64,000 nucleotides of DNA from Roseibium sp. HPY-6 (GCF_040530035.1 NZ_JBEWCD010000001.1:2415881-2479880), one strand, 5' to 3'. Shown: positions 33,643 to 42,130, counted from the first letter of the stretch. Numbers and translations are program-made. Notes: a model not told the origin generated them from the letters alone.

Positions 33643-35346
33643 TCATTCGAATGAAAGAAAGCGGACCCAGTCCTTCCAGTGACTGAACGGAAGACTGTGC
33701 CCCGCATTCTCCACAAGGGTCACGCGGGCATTCAACCGTTCTGCAAACGCCAGGATCCTTTCAGGCCGGATCGACCGGTTCTGCGTCCCATGAACAAAGT
33801 GGATCGGTACTTCGGTCGGCGTTAGCTGGCGTTCCCAATCCGACGCAACGAAACGGCAGTCATTGATGAAACTCTCTGAACCCTCTTCCACATGGAACAA
33901 GTGACCCTGCCAGAAGAGATCGAGCAGATGCGGATCCCGGCACGCGTCCAGATCCGCTGGTGCTCCGCCGAACACCGTTTGCGCGAAACCGCCCGGGCCG
34001 TCGCGCTTCAGACGTTTGTCCCCCAGCTTTGCCATGTAGCTCAACAGCGAAACGGAAACGCGCGGCAGGATAGCAAACAGCTTCTGCTGCGGCGGTGCGC
34101 TGGCAAAATCCTGCAATGTCCGCATGGGCGGCTGCGCTGAAACGCACAGGACCTCAGAGATACGTTTTTGCAATTCCGGCAGGCAGAGAAGCGCAAAGAT
34201 GCTACCGACATCAAAGGCGACAAGCGAGACCTTTTGAATGTCGAGCTGATCGAGCATGTCATTGAGATCATGCGCATAACGCTTGGGATCCAGGAGCAGG
34301 ATATCGTGCCCGTCGCTTCGGCCATGCCAGGGCCGTGCAGGTGAAAGAAGACGTATTCCTTCGGCGGCGAAGTGGCGTGCCGCCGTGTTGGGCATGCGAT
34401 TTCCGCAAAGGCAACCATGCAGGAAAACAACGGGCTTGCCATCCGGAGCCCCCTGTTGGAGATAGTCGAGTTGCCTCCCGTCTCGCAGCTGCAACTGCAG
34501 GCGGGCGTAGTTCTCGGTGCTATGCCGATCTGAAGGACGTCTGCTTGCCGACGCGGCGACGGCTCTCGCCAGATCAATCAATTCGCTGGTACCGCGTGAC
34601 CGTGTCTTGGTGATCATCGACTTGATCTGCTGGCGAACAGTGTCCACGGACCTCTTGCGGGTGTCGGCCACTTCCGAGGGCGAGTAACCGCTCACGAGCA
34701 GCGACAGAACATCGGTTTCGCTCGGTGTCAGTCCGTAAAGGCTCTGCATCGCGAGGCTGGCTCCGTTTCGCCAGATCCGGTCCACACCCGACAAGGTCCA
34801 GGTCCCGCTGTTCAGTTCTGTCTCGTCCCTGGAAAGGGCCAGAAGCACCTGCTTTCCCGTGTCCGTGTTCGGGATCCGGATGACGGGCCAATCGGACAGC
34901 CGGCCTGTAATGGCATCGCGGAGCAATGTGAGCGCATCGTCATCGATCGGAAGGTCTTCAAGCGAAACACCGGGGCTCAATCCCAGAAGGGTCTGTGCGA
35001 TGTCGTTCACGCTTTTGACTGACAGATCCGAACCGATGGTTACCTCGGGCCGATCGGGCTCTGCCGCGGGGTTCTTGAGGCTTGAAAGGAGTTTTTCGGC
35101 CGTTTCGAAATGGCTTTCGATGTCCCGCTTGCGCCGGAGCAATTCCCGGTGTGCCCTCGGATCCGAAATGCTTCCCTCTGCAAGGAAAATCAGTTCGTCA
35201 AACCGGTCCTGATCCAATATGGCGCTATAGGCATGCGCGATCATGTCGTCCAGTTTGGAAGGGTCTTGCCCCTTTTTCGTCTCGCTCAAAAGTCCAGTCG
35301 CCCCGCAAATGCCCAACAGCGTAATGAATTCGCGCCTTCGCCCCAT
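33643..35346 (-). CDS. LuxR-type HTH fused to alpha/beta hydrolase
   Basis: 567 residues. Residues 85-190 are a PAS-like ligand domain (VTIGSDLSVKSVNDIAQTLLG), 203-268 a LuxR/GerE helix-turn-helix (LTPSETDVLSLLVSGYSPSEVADTRKRSVDTVRQQIKSM in outline), and 283-567 an alpha/beta hydrolase with oxyanion HG at VVFLHGCLCG. The nucleophile elbow reads AFDVGS, putting Asp379 where Ser is usual; His550 (NAGHSLPFSHW) is the base. At the usual acid position (HGTQNRS) there is Asn523. The N-terminus RRREFITLLGICGATGLL looks like a Tat signal. No good ribosome site precedes ATG 35346. It is divergent from the small LuxR protein at 35466. Confidence 0.85.
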   Translation of the reverse strand: MGRRREFITLLGICGATGLLSETKKGQDPSKLDDMIAHAYSAILDQDRFDELIFLAEGSISDPRAHRELLRRKRDIESHFETAEKLLSSLKNPAAEPDRPEVTIGSDLSVKSVNDIAQTLLGLSPGVSLEDLPIDDDALTLLRDAITGRLSDWPVIRIPNTDTGKQVLLALSRDETELNSGTWTLSGVDRIWRNGASLAMQSLYGLTPSETDVLSLLVSGYSPSEVADTRKRSVDTVRQQIKSMITKTRSRGTSELIDLARAVAASASRRPSDRHSTENYARLQLQLRDGRQLDYLQQGAPDGKPVVFLHGCLCGNRMPNTAARHFAAEGIRLLSPARPWHGRSDGHDILLLDPKRYAHDLNDMLDQLDIQKVSLVAFDVGSIFALLCLPELQKRISEVLCVSAQPPMRTLQDFASAPPQQKLFAILPRVSVSLLSYMAKLGDKRLKRDGPGGFAQTVFGGAPADLDACRDPHLLDLFWQGHLFHVEEGSESFINDCRFVASDWERQLTPTEVPIHFVHGTQNRSIRPERILAFAERLNARVTLVENAGHSLPFSHWKDWVRFLSFE

Positions 35347-35385
35347 GAAAAACTAGCACTCTTGTGCGCGCATTCAACGTCATAC

Positions 35386-35395
35386 CCAAATTTGG
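35386..35395. promoter_or_regulatory. Small palindrome between divergent LuxR-type genes
   Basis: CCAAATTTGG, a perfect 10-base palindrome, lies in the 119-base spacer between the two divergent LuxR-type genes. It is flanked by CAT on the left and CATG on the right at similar distances. It could be an operator for either protein, but short A/T palindromes also occur by chance. Confidence 0.35.
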
Positions 35396-35465
35396 TCATG
35401 TCCTGAAGGAATCGCTCTGTTAGCGAAGAGGAGGTGCGTCGGCGAACGGGAATGGGAGGCGGAAA

Positions 35466-35735
35466 TTGCAAGTCATTGCTCCTGCTGGAATGGAACTTGA
35501 ACCGCTTACGGTGCGCGAGTGCGAATGTCTCCGGGAGCTGGCGCAGGGAGAGCGCCCTCAAAGGATCGCAGCAACCCTCGGTATCGCGCCGATCACCGTC
35601 GACTTTCATATCCGAAATGCCCGGCGCAAACTCGGAGCCAGAACCCGTGAACACGCCATAGCAATTGCCCTGTCGCACGGGTTGCTCAGTAAAGTGTCCT
35701 TGAACACCTGTCTGAAACTCAAGACAGCCGTGTGA
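35466..35735 (+). CDS. Short LuxR-type HTH protein
   Basis: An 89-residue protein that is almost only a GerE/LuxR DNA-binding domain (about 12-75: LTVRECECLRELAQGERPQRIAATLGIAPITVDFHIRNARRKLGA in outline). No receiver or autoinducer domain is present. TTG at 35466 with a strong GGGAGG ribosome site 6 bases upstream is the likely start; ATG 35490 is in frame but has a weak site. Stand-alone GerE proteins often act as partners or antagonists of larger LuxR proteins, and the divergent LuxR-hydrolase fusion is the obvious candidate. Confidence 0.8.
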   Translation: MQVIAPAGMELEPLTVRECECLRELAQGERPQRIAATLGIAPITVDFHIRNARRKLGARTREHAIAIALSHGLLSKVSLNTCLKLKTAV

Positions 35736-35853
35736 ACGCAGCCCCACCAACTCGCGAAGAGTAACACTACCTACTACCCTCCACCGCCAGGCATTGCCTT
35801 GGCAGTTCCAGAAATCCGTTTCAAAGCCTCCTGCGATTTAATGAAATGACAGC

Positions 35854-35885
35854 TTGACAAATTGGAACGTTCCAAGTTTTATACT
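35854..35885 (+). promoter_or_regulatory. Candidate promoter of operon A
   Basis: TTGACA at 35854-35859 is a perfect -35 box. TATACT at 35880-35885 (spacing 20) or an overlapping TTTTAT (spacing 17) can serve as -10. The first operator lies inside the spacer, so a bound repressor would block the polymerase. Confidence 0.6.
35862..35875. promoter_or_regulatory. LacI-type operator 1 of operon A
   Basis: TTGGAACGTTCCAA, a perfect 14-base palindrome with the central CG typical of LacI/GalR-family sites. It occupies the spacer between the -35 and -10 boxes. Confidence 0.85.
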
Positions 35886-35893
35886 TCGAGAAA

Positions 35894-35907
35894 TTGGAAC
35901 GTTCCAA
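35894..35907. promoter_or_regulatory. LacI-type operator 2 of operon A
   Basis: A second, identical copy of TTGGAACGTTCCAA, 32 bases (about three helical turns) from the first and 24 bases before the start codon of the Gfo/Idh/MocA gene. The phasing suits two dimers on one face. Confidence 0.85.
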
Positions 35908-35931
35908 ACAAAACCCAAATGGGAGGTATGA

Positions 35932-36933
35932 ATGCGTTGGGCCCTGATCGGTGCGAGCAGAATTGCGTCGGGTTATGTGATTGATGCGATCCGTGCACAG
36001 GAAGGTGCCGACATTCAGTCCGTCCTGAGTACGGATCTTGGCCGGGGCACCTCCTTTGCAAAAAACAACGGCATTCCCGAAGCCTTGACGGATCTCGACA
36101 TGCTGCTCGCGGACGACACGGTCGACGCGGTCTACATCTCGACGACAAACGAAAAACACCATCCGCAAGCGATGGCCGCCATCGCCGCCGGCAAACATGT
36201 CCTGTGCGAAAAACCGCTGGCCATGACACTTGAAGATGCAGTCGAGATGGTTCGGGCAGCACGTGAAAAGGGCGTTGTTTTCGCGACCAACCATCATCTG
36301 CGCAATGCCGGCTCACATCTTGCGATACGGGAACTCATCGCATCCGGACGGATCGGCAAGGTCCTGAGTGCACGCGTTTTTCATGCGGTCAATCTTCCAG
36401 AACACCTTCGCGGCTGGCGCATCAATGATGCGGCTGCCGGTGGCGGTGTCATCCCCGACATCGTCGTGCATGACGCCGACTCGATCCGCTTCCACCTCTC
36501 CGAGGATCCTGTGGATGTGGTGGCGAAAGCCGGAACATCGGGGATGGGTGAAGGTGTTGAAGACAGCGTCATGTCTGTCTGGTCGATGCCGTCCGGCGCA
36601 ATGGTCCAGACCCATGAGAGCTTCACGCACGGTTTTGCCGGTACCGGGATCGAATTTCACGGCACTGAAGGTTCGATCTTCGCACGGAACGTCATGACGC
36701 AGGAGCCGGTCGGCGAAATCAGGCTCGTCGACCAAAGCGGCGAAAGCCCGGTGACCTTCCAGGCTCACAACCTCTACCACCGTGCTCTTGGCCTTTTCAC
36801 GAATGCCGTTCGCGGGAACGGTTCACCGTCAGCTGACGGCGTAGACGGCATCAAGTCGCTCGCAGTCGCACATGCCGTGCGCCAGGCGGCGCAGTCCGGT
36901 TCGGCGGTTCGTGTCGACTACGGAGGGTTTTGA
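35932..36933 (+). CDS. Gfo/Idh/MocA-family NAD(P)-dependent oxidoreductase
   Basis: 333 residues. Rossmann domain (1-120) with ALIGASRIASGYVIDAI and the family motif CEKPLAMTLEDAVEMV (EKP Lys in the active site); the C-terminal alpha/beta domain (125-330) carries the GGGVIPDIVVHDADSIRFHL segment with the catalytic His/Asp pair. Family members oxidise or reduce hydroxyl groups of sugars and inositols, often at C1 or C3, and can also open glycosides by oxidation and elimination. It is the first gene of operon A, directly behind two LacI-type operators, and 3 bases ahead of the CoA-transferase gene. Confidence 0.92.
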   Translation: MRWALIGASRIASGYVIDAIRAQEGADIQSVLSTDLGRGTSFAKNNGIPEALTDLDMLLADDTVDAVYISTTNEKHHPQAMAAIAAGKHVLCEKPLAMTLEDAVEMVRAAREKGVVFATNHHLRNAGSHLAIRELIASGRIGKVLSARVFHAVNLPEHLRGWRINDAAAGGGVIPDIVVHDADSIRFHLSEDPVDVVAKAGTSGMGEGVEDSVMSVWSMPSGAMVQTHESFTHGFAGTGIEFHGTEGSIFARNVMTQEPVGEIRLVDQSGESPVTFQAHNLYHRALGLFTNAVRGNGSPSADGVDGIKSLAVAHAVRQAAQSGSAVRVDYGGF

Positions 36934-36936
36934 GCG

Positions 36937-38511
36937 ATGTCTTCCAAGATTGTTTCGGCCCAGGACGCCGTCTCGCGGATCAACGACGGTGATGTTGTCA
37001 CCGTTTCGTCTTCCTCCGGCCTCGGGTGCCCCGACAAGGTCCTTGAAGCCATCGGCTCAAGGTTCGACACGGAAGGGCACCCGAGGAACCTTACGACGCT
37101 GCATCCGATTGCTGCCGGCGACATGTACGGCATCAAGGGCATTGACCACATCGCCAAGGACGGGCTCCTGTCCACGATCATTGCCGGTTCTTATCCCTCC
37201 GGCCCGTCTTCGCTGCCGATGCCTGAGATCTGGAAGATGCTCGTCGAGAACCGCGTCGCAGCCTACAACGTGCCGTCCGGAATCCTCTTCGACATGCACC
37301 GGGACGTTGCCGCACGTCGGCCTGGTGTCATGACGAAAGTCGGATTGGACACGTTCGTCGACCCGGTGCGCGAAGGCTGCGCCATGAATGACGTGGCAGC
37401 AGGCAAACCGATCGTTTCAAGGCTCGACCTTGGTGGCGAAACCTGGTTGCATTTTCCGAATATCGTGCCGAATGTCGCCATCATCCGGGCAACGACGGCG
37501 GACGAGCGCGGCAACCTGACCTACGAACACGAAGGGGCGTATCTCGGAGGTCTGGAACAGGCAATCGCGGTGCGCAACCACGGCGGTCTTGTAATCGCGC
37601 AGGTCAAGCGCGTGACTGCCTCCGGGTCCTTGCGCCCGCATAATGTCCGGGTCCCCGGGCACCTGGTTGATTTGGTCGTTGTTGACCCGGACCAGCGCCA
37701 AACCACGGAAACGAACTACGATCCCGCGATCTCAGGCCAGATCATGCGCCCGTGGTCCAGCTTTACGTTGTCTGAACATGGCGTGGAGAAGGTGGTTGCG
37801 CGTAGGGCAGCGATGGAATTGAAATCGGGTCAGACCGCAAATCTTGGCTTCGGCATTTCGGCAATGGTCCCGCGTGTCCTTCTGGAGGCCGGACAGGAAC
37901 AGGCTGTGACCTGGGCCATCGAGCAGGGCGCCACAGGCGGCATGCCGCTCACCGGATTTGCCTTCGGCTGTGCGTCCAATGCCGATGCCTACATGCCCTC
38001 GCCTCAGCAGTTCACCTACTTTCAGGGCGGTGGCTTCGACGTTTCGTTCCTCTCCTTCCTGGAAATCGACCTTGAAGGCAATGTCAACGTCTCCAAACTC
38101 GGCAAGAAACCCTATTTGACGGCCGGTTGCGGCGGCTTCGTCGACATCACGGCAAATGCCGGAAAGATCGTCTTCTCCGGCCTGTTCGAGGCTGGTGCAG
38201 ACCTCTCCCTGACCGATGACAGGCTGACCGTGAAGTCGCCCGGCAAGTTCACCAAAATGGTGGATGAGGTCGAACATGTCACCTTCTCCGGACGCCGCGC
38301 ACGCGAGCTCGGCCAGGAGGTGCTCTACGTTACCGAACGCTGTGTCATCCAGCTGACCGACAGCGGCCTGCTGGCAACCGAAGTCATGCCCGGCATCGAT
38401 CCGCAAAGAGACATTGTCGATGCCTCTCATGGACGCGTGAGATTGGCCAACGACCTGGCCGAGATGCCGGCGGCTCTGCTGCGCGATGCTCCGATGGAGT
38501 TGCGCCTGTGA
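36937..38511 (+). CDS. Acyl-CoA:carboxylate CoA-transferase (YdiF type)
   Basis: 524 residues, equal to the fused alpha+beta form of family I CoA-transferases. The N-terminal half has ISAQDAVSRINDGDVVTVSSSSGLG-type opening; the second half carries WAIEQGATGGMPLTGFAFGCA with the Glu that forms the covalent glutamyl-CoA intermediate, then NVSKLGKKPYLTAGCGGFVDI. It would move CoA from a donor such as acetyl- or succinyl-CoA to a short acid produced by the pathway. It overlaps the next gene by four bases (GTGA). Confidence 0.9.
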   Translation: MSSKIVSAQDAVSRINDGDVVTVSSSSGLGCPDKVLEAIGSRFDTEGHPRNLTTLHPIAAGDMYGIKGIDHIAKDGLLSTIIAGSYPSGPSSLPMPEIWKMLVENRVAAYNVPSGILFDMHRDVAARRPGVMTKVGLDTFVDPVREGCAMNDVAAGKPIVSRLDLGGETWLHFPNIVPNVAIIRATTADERGNLTYEHEGAYLGGLEQAIAVRNHGGLVIAQVKRVTASGSLRPHNVRVPGHLVDLVVVDPDQRQTTETNYDPAISGQIMRPWSSFTLSEHGVEKVVARRAAMELKSGQTANLGFGISAMVPRVLLEAGQEQAVTWAIEQGATGGMPLTGFAFGCASNADAYMPSPQQFTYFQGGGFDVSFLSFLEIDLEGNVNVSKLGKKPYLTAGCGGFVDITANAGKIVFSGLFEAGADLSLTDDRLTVKSPGKFTKMVDEVEHVTFSGRRARELGQEVLYVTERCVIQLTDSGLLATEVMPGIDPQRDIVDASHGRVRLANDLAEMPAALLRDAPMELRL

Positions 38512-39275
38512 GTGCACTCCACCTCATACGCCACGGCCCGATCGCCGAAATTCGCCTCGACAACCCGGCGAAGCTCAACGCCTTTACAAGCGAGATGTTG
38601 AGCGCCCTCGAGCAGCATTGCGCGGAGGTCGAAAAGGACCCAGCCATCAACGCTGTCGTGATCAGTGCGGAAGACAGCAAGGCCTTTTGTGCCGGTGCGG
38701 ATATTCTCGCCTGGTCGGAACTCGAGCCGTTTGAGTTTGCCAGGCACTGGGTGCGCGAAGGCCACCGCATTTTCGATCGTGTTGCGCGTCTGGCGAAGCC
38801 GACTGTTGCCGCCATCGGCGCACATGCATTTGGCGGCGGGCTTGAGTTTGCCGCAACCGCCGACATCCGCGTCATGGCGCCTCAAGCTACTTTGGCGTTG
38901 CCGGAAGCCTCTGTCGGCATTGTGCCCGGCTGGTCGGGTACGCAGCGCCTGATCCGGCTCCTCGGCGAACCGATCGTGAAGGAAATAGCCCTGTTCGGCC
39001 GCCGGATTTCAGCGGAACGCGCATTTGCCGCAGGTTTCGCCGCTGAGATTTCCGATGATCCCAGGGCCAAGGCGTTCGAACTCGCCGAAGGTCTCGCGGG
39101 AAAGTCGCCGCGCGCGGTCGAAGTCGCCAAATATATGATCCACGCAGCAGTCGGTGAAGATACGAACGCCATGATCGAAGCGCTTGGCGCCGGCATGATT
39201 TCGCCCACCGCAGACCGAACCGAGGGCGTCGCCGCCTTTCGCGAAAAACGCAAACCGGAATTCCCTGGGAACTAG
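38508..39275 (+). CDS. Enoyl-CoA hydratase/isomerase family protein
   Basis: 255 residues of crotonase fold. The oxyanion-hole segments ISAEDSKAFCAGADI and AHAFGGGLEFAATADIRV are in place, followed by LALPEASVGIVPGWSGTQRLIRLLG with a Glu at one of the usual catalytic positions. It could hydrate an enoyl-CoA or cleave a C-C bond, as several crotonases do. It starts with GTG at 38508 inside the end of the CoA-transferase gene, so the two products are made together and probably act in sequence. Confidence 0.92.
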   Translation: MSALHLIRHGPIAEIRLDNPAKLNAFTSEMLSALEQHCAEVEKDPAINAVVISAEDSKAFCAGADILAWSELEPFEFARHWVREGHRIFDRVARLAKPTVAAIGAHAFGGGLEFAATADIRVMAPQATLALPEASVGIVPGWSGTQRLIRLLGEPIVKEIALFGRRISAERAFAAGFAAEISDDPRAKAFELAEGLAGKSPRAVEVAKYMIHAAVGEDTNAMIEALGAGMISPTADRTEGVAAFREKRKPEFPGN

Positions 39276-39277
39276 AA

Positions 39278-40798
39278 ATGAGTGAACTCAACGTCGTCTC
39301 TATCAGCGAAGCAAAGATTCCAGCCGAGCCTTTCGTCGCTCGCCACCTGATCGACGGTGAATGGCGGGGCAGTGCCGATGCAGCGACTTTCGAAAGAACA
39401 TCTCCGTCGCACGGATCTGTCGTCACGATTGCCAGTAAAGGAGGCGAGGCCGATGCGGATGCGGCCATCGCGGCTGCAAGGCTTGCCTTCGACAAGGGGC
39501 GCTGGTCACGCACAAGCGGCAAGGATCGCGCGACAGTTTTGCTGAAGGTTGCCGATCTGATCGACCGTGAGAGAGAGCGGATCGCCTTCATGGAAACGCT
39601 CGAATCCGGCAAGCCGATCAGCCAGGCGAAAGCCGAGATTGAAGGCGCATCAGATATCTGGCGCTATGCCGCCTCGCTTGCACGCACCATACATGGCGAA
39701 AGCCACAATTCGCTCGGGCAGGACTTTCTCGGCCTGGTTCTGAAGGAGCCGGTCGGTGTTGTCTCGATCATTACACCCTGGAACTTCCCGTTTTTGATTG
39801 TTTCGCAGAAACTTCCTTTCGCCTTGGCGGCAGGCTGCACAGCTGTTGTCAAACCGTCGGAGATGACCCCGGCGACAACGGTTATCCTTGGAGAATTGCT
39901 TTTGGAAGCCGGGATCCCGGCAGGCGTCGTCAACATCGTCCTCGGCTTCGGTGATCCGGTCGGGACGGCGATGACCGCCGACAAGCGTGTCGACATGGTC
40001 ACGTTCACCGGCTCGACCGGCGTCGGCAAAGCCATTGTCAGCGCTGCGTCGGGCACCTTGAAAAAGGTATCGCTCGAGCTCGGCGGCAAAAATCCGCAGG
40101 TGATTTTCCCGGACGCGGATCTCGACAGCGCAGTCGATGCCGTCGTGTTCGGCGTTTATTTCAACGCGGGCGAATGCTGCAATTCCGGATCCCGGATCAT
40201 CGTGCACGAAGACATCGCTGAAAAGTTTGTTGCCAGAACGGTCAAACTGTCGCGCCGCGTCCCGTTCGGCGACCCGTTGGACCCATCGACCAAGGTCGGT
40301 GCGATCATCACGCCTGAGCACCAGAACAAGATCGATACCTATGTCCAGGAGGCCAAGGCTTCGGGCGCTGAGGTTCCTCTCGGTGGCGGTGCGCTGCAGG
40401 TACCGGGTCTCAATGGCCAGTTCTATCAACCGACCGTCGTCACGAATGTCAGTAGTGCGATGCCGATTGCCCGCGAAGAGGTTTTCGGTCCCGTTCTGAC
40501 GGTCTTGACGTTCACGACCCTTGATGAGGCAATCGAGCTCGTCAACGACGCCGACTACGGGCTGTCGGCAGGCGTTTGGAGCGAGAATGTTCATACGTGT
40601 CTGGAATTCGCCCGGCGGGCAAATGCCGGCACCGTCTGGACCAACACCTGGATGGATGGCTTTGCTGAACTTCCCTTCGGCGGCATCAAGGAAAGCGGTC
40701 AGGGCCGGGAACTGGGAAAATATGGTCTGGAGGAATTCCTCGAGGCGAAGACCGTTACCATGCGGATCGGCAGATCACGCGAACCGTGGGTCGCCTGA
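39278..40798 (+). CDS. NAD(P)-dependent aldehyde dehydrogenase
   Basis: 506 residues, a full-length ALDH. Landmarks in order: VSIITPWNFPFLIVSQKLPFALAAGCTAVVKPSE (cofactor loop), FTGSTGVGKAIV, LELGGKNPQVIF (general-base Glu) and FNAGECCNSGSRI (catalytic Cys), closing with PFGGIKESGQGRELGKYGLEEF. It oxidises an aldehyde intermediate to an acid, which the CoA-transferase could then activate. It is the last gene of operon A and ends 8 bases from the convergent LacI gene; the start ATG is 2 bases after the preceding stop. Confidence 0.93.
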   Translation: MSELNVVSISEAKIPAEPFVARHLIDGEWRGSADAATFERTSPSHGSVVTIASKGGEADADAAIAAARLAFDKGRWSRTSGKDRATVLLKVADLIDRERERIAFMETLESGKPISQAKAEIEGASDIWRYAASLARTIHGESHNSLGQDFLGLVLKEPVGVVSIITPWNFPFLIVSQKLPFALAAGCTAVVKPSEMTPATTVILGELLLEAGIPAGVVNIVLGFGDPVGTAMTADKRVDMVTFTGSTGVGKAIVSAASGTLKKVSLELGGKNPQVIFPDADLDSAVDAVVFGVYFNAGECCNSGSRIIVHEDIAEKFVARTVKLSRRVPFGDPLDPSTKVGAIITPEHQNKIDTYVQEAKASGAEVPLGGGALQVPGLNGQFYQPTVVTNVSSAMPIAREEVFGPVLTVLTFTTLDEAIELVNDADYGLSAGVWSENVHTCLEFARRANAGTVWTNTWMDGFAELPFGGIKESGQGRELGKYGLEEFLEAKTVTMRIGRSREPWVA

Positions 40799-40806
40799 TG
40801 ACCGGC

Positions 40807-41856
40807 CTAGCTCGAAATCGCAAACGGCCCTTCGGGCTGCAGGAGGACCTGAAGATCCTCCACCGGCACACCCGACATGCGTCCGAGCAGGACCTTTGCC
40901 ATCGCCCGGCCGGTCGCACGCAGATCCTCGTCGATGGTTTCGATGCGTGGGCGGAAGTGGTTGGAGATCGGCGAAGCGCGCTTGGCGACGACGTCCACAT
41001 CCGCGCCCTGCGTCAGCCCCATGTCACTCAGGAAGGCAAGCGTGATCAGCGCGCTGACCTCACCGACACAGACATAACCGTCGGGCGCGTCGGAACCGGC
41101 GTGAAGGGCCCGCAACGTCGCGGCAATTTCGTCCGGTTCGCTGTCAAGGTCGACATCTTCGGGAATGGTCACCCGCATGCCATGCACGGTCGCGGCCTGT
41201 CTGGCTCCGAACCTGAGGTGTTGCCCGAATGTGTACTTCTCGTTCGGCATGACTACGCAGATGTGTTTGCGCCCCTTTTCGACGAGGCGGGCAATGCCCA
41301 TGCGCACAAACGCTTCATTGTCGAAATCGACAAAGGGATGCGGCGTCATGAAGTCCGTGCGTCCATGGGTGACAAACGGAAAGTCGTGCTCCAGCAGGTA
41401 TCGCGCCCGGTCGTCGAAACACTCTGTGCGCGTGAAGACGATGGCATCGGCCAGCGAGTGGCGGCGAATGTTCCGGATGGTTTCGAGGCGGTCGTCGCCC
41501 AGGCTGTCCGCGGTGATATTGATCGCGTAACCGGTCCCGCTGAGCCCCTCATACATGCCACCAAGGAACTCGGACGTAAAACTCAGGAACTCGTGCCTTG
41601 GATTGAGCAGGAGACTGATGACGCGGGTCCGTCCGGTACGCAACCTCTGTGCGGCTCTGTTGGGAACGTAGCCAAGCTGACTTGCAATCTCGGCAATGCG
41701 CTTGCGCGTGCTCTCCGCGATCCGCGGATCGTCAGCAAGCGCCCGCGAGACCGTCGTAACCGCGACACCTGCTTCGGCGGCAACCGTGCGCAGGGTCGGA
41801 CGCGACTGCGCCGCGCCAACGCTGTCCGCTTTGGTTCCAAGGTTCTTTCGCGACAT
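40807..41856 (-). CDS. LacI-family transcriptional regulator (between operons A and B)
   Basis: 349 residues. A short tail precedes the helix-turn-helix (about 24-45: LRTVAAEAGVAVTTVSRALADDP in outline), the hinge NRAAQRLRTGRTRVISLLL, and a sugar-binding domain to the end. ATG 41856 with GAGGGG 8 bases upstream is the start; the in-frame upstream codon at 41871 has no such site. It is divergent from operon B. Palindromic TTGC-AACGTT elements occur near its own start (41918-41954) and over the operon B promoter (42042-42055), so it probably controls both, and may also act on operon A. Confidence 0.92.
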   Translation of the reverse strand: MSRKNLGTKADSVGAAQSRPTLRTVAAEAGVAVTTVSRALADDPRIAESTRKRIAEIASQLGYVPNRAAQRLRTGRTRVISLLLNPRHEFLSFTSEFLGGMYEGLSGTGYAINITADSLGDDRLETIRNIRRHSLADAIVFTRTECFDDRARYLLEHDFPFVTHGRTDFMTPHPFVDFDNEAFVRMGIARLVEKGRKHICVVMPNEKYTFGQHLRFGARQAATVHGMRVTIPEDVDLDSEPDEIAATLRALHAGSDAPDGYVCVGEVSALITLAFLSDMGLTQGADVDVVAKRASPISNHFRPRIETIDEDLRATGRAMAKVLLGRMSGVPVEDLQVLLQPEGPFAISS

Positions 41857-41917
41857 GCCCGTTCCCCTCAACCAGAGGCTTGTAGCTCAATCAGTGTCTC
41901 AAGTCTAATCAGGGAAT

Positions 41918-41954
41918 TTAAAACGTTGCAACAAAGAAAGATGTTGCGTCGCAA
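41918..41954. promoter_or_regulatory. Operator-like sites near lacI promoter
   Basis: AAAACGTTGCAAC (41920-41932) holds half of the TTGCAAC/GTTGCAA palindrome seen at operon B, and TTGCG-T-CGCAA (41944-41954) is a separate short perfect palindrome. Both lie upstream of the LacI gene in the 274-base divergent spacer. Confidence 0.5.
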
Positions 41955-42025
41955 AATGCCAACTATCGAAATAACTAACTATAAAAAAACAAGAAACCTG
42001 TTCCAAAGGAGCACAAATTAAATTA

Positions 42026-42056
42026 TTGACATGCACGTGGTTTGCAACGTTACAAT
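42026..42056 (+). promoter_or_regulatory. Promoter and overlapping operator of operon B
   Basis: TTGACA at 42026-42031 and TACAAT at 42051-42056 (spacing 19) form a candidate promoter. TTGCAACGTTACAA at 42042-42055 is a LacI-type palindrome (one mismatch) covering the -10 box. A further half-site ACGTTGCG lies at 42059-42066. Confidence 0.65.
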
Positions 42057-42130
42057 AGACGTTGCGTGACTTAGGGTCCGCCGGAGTTCGGCACCCATGA
42101 CGACGACAGGCACGTAAAGGGAGGAAATCC

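Noticed and set aside
41857..42021. Possible extension of a plus-strand frame through the lacI promoter
   Set aside because: It is antisense to the LacI gene and runs through operator sequences; no protein features.
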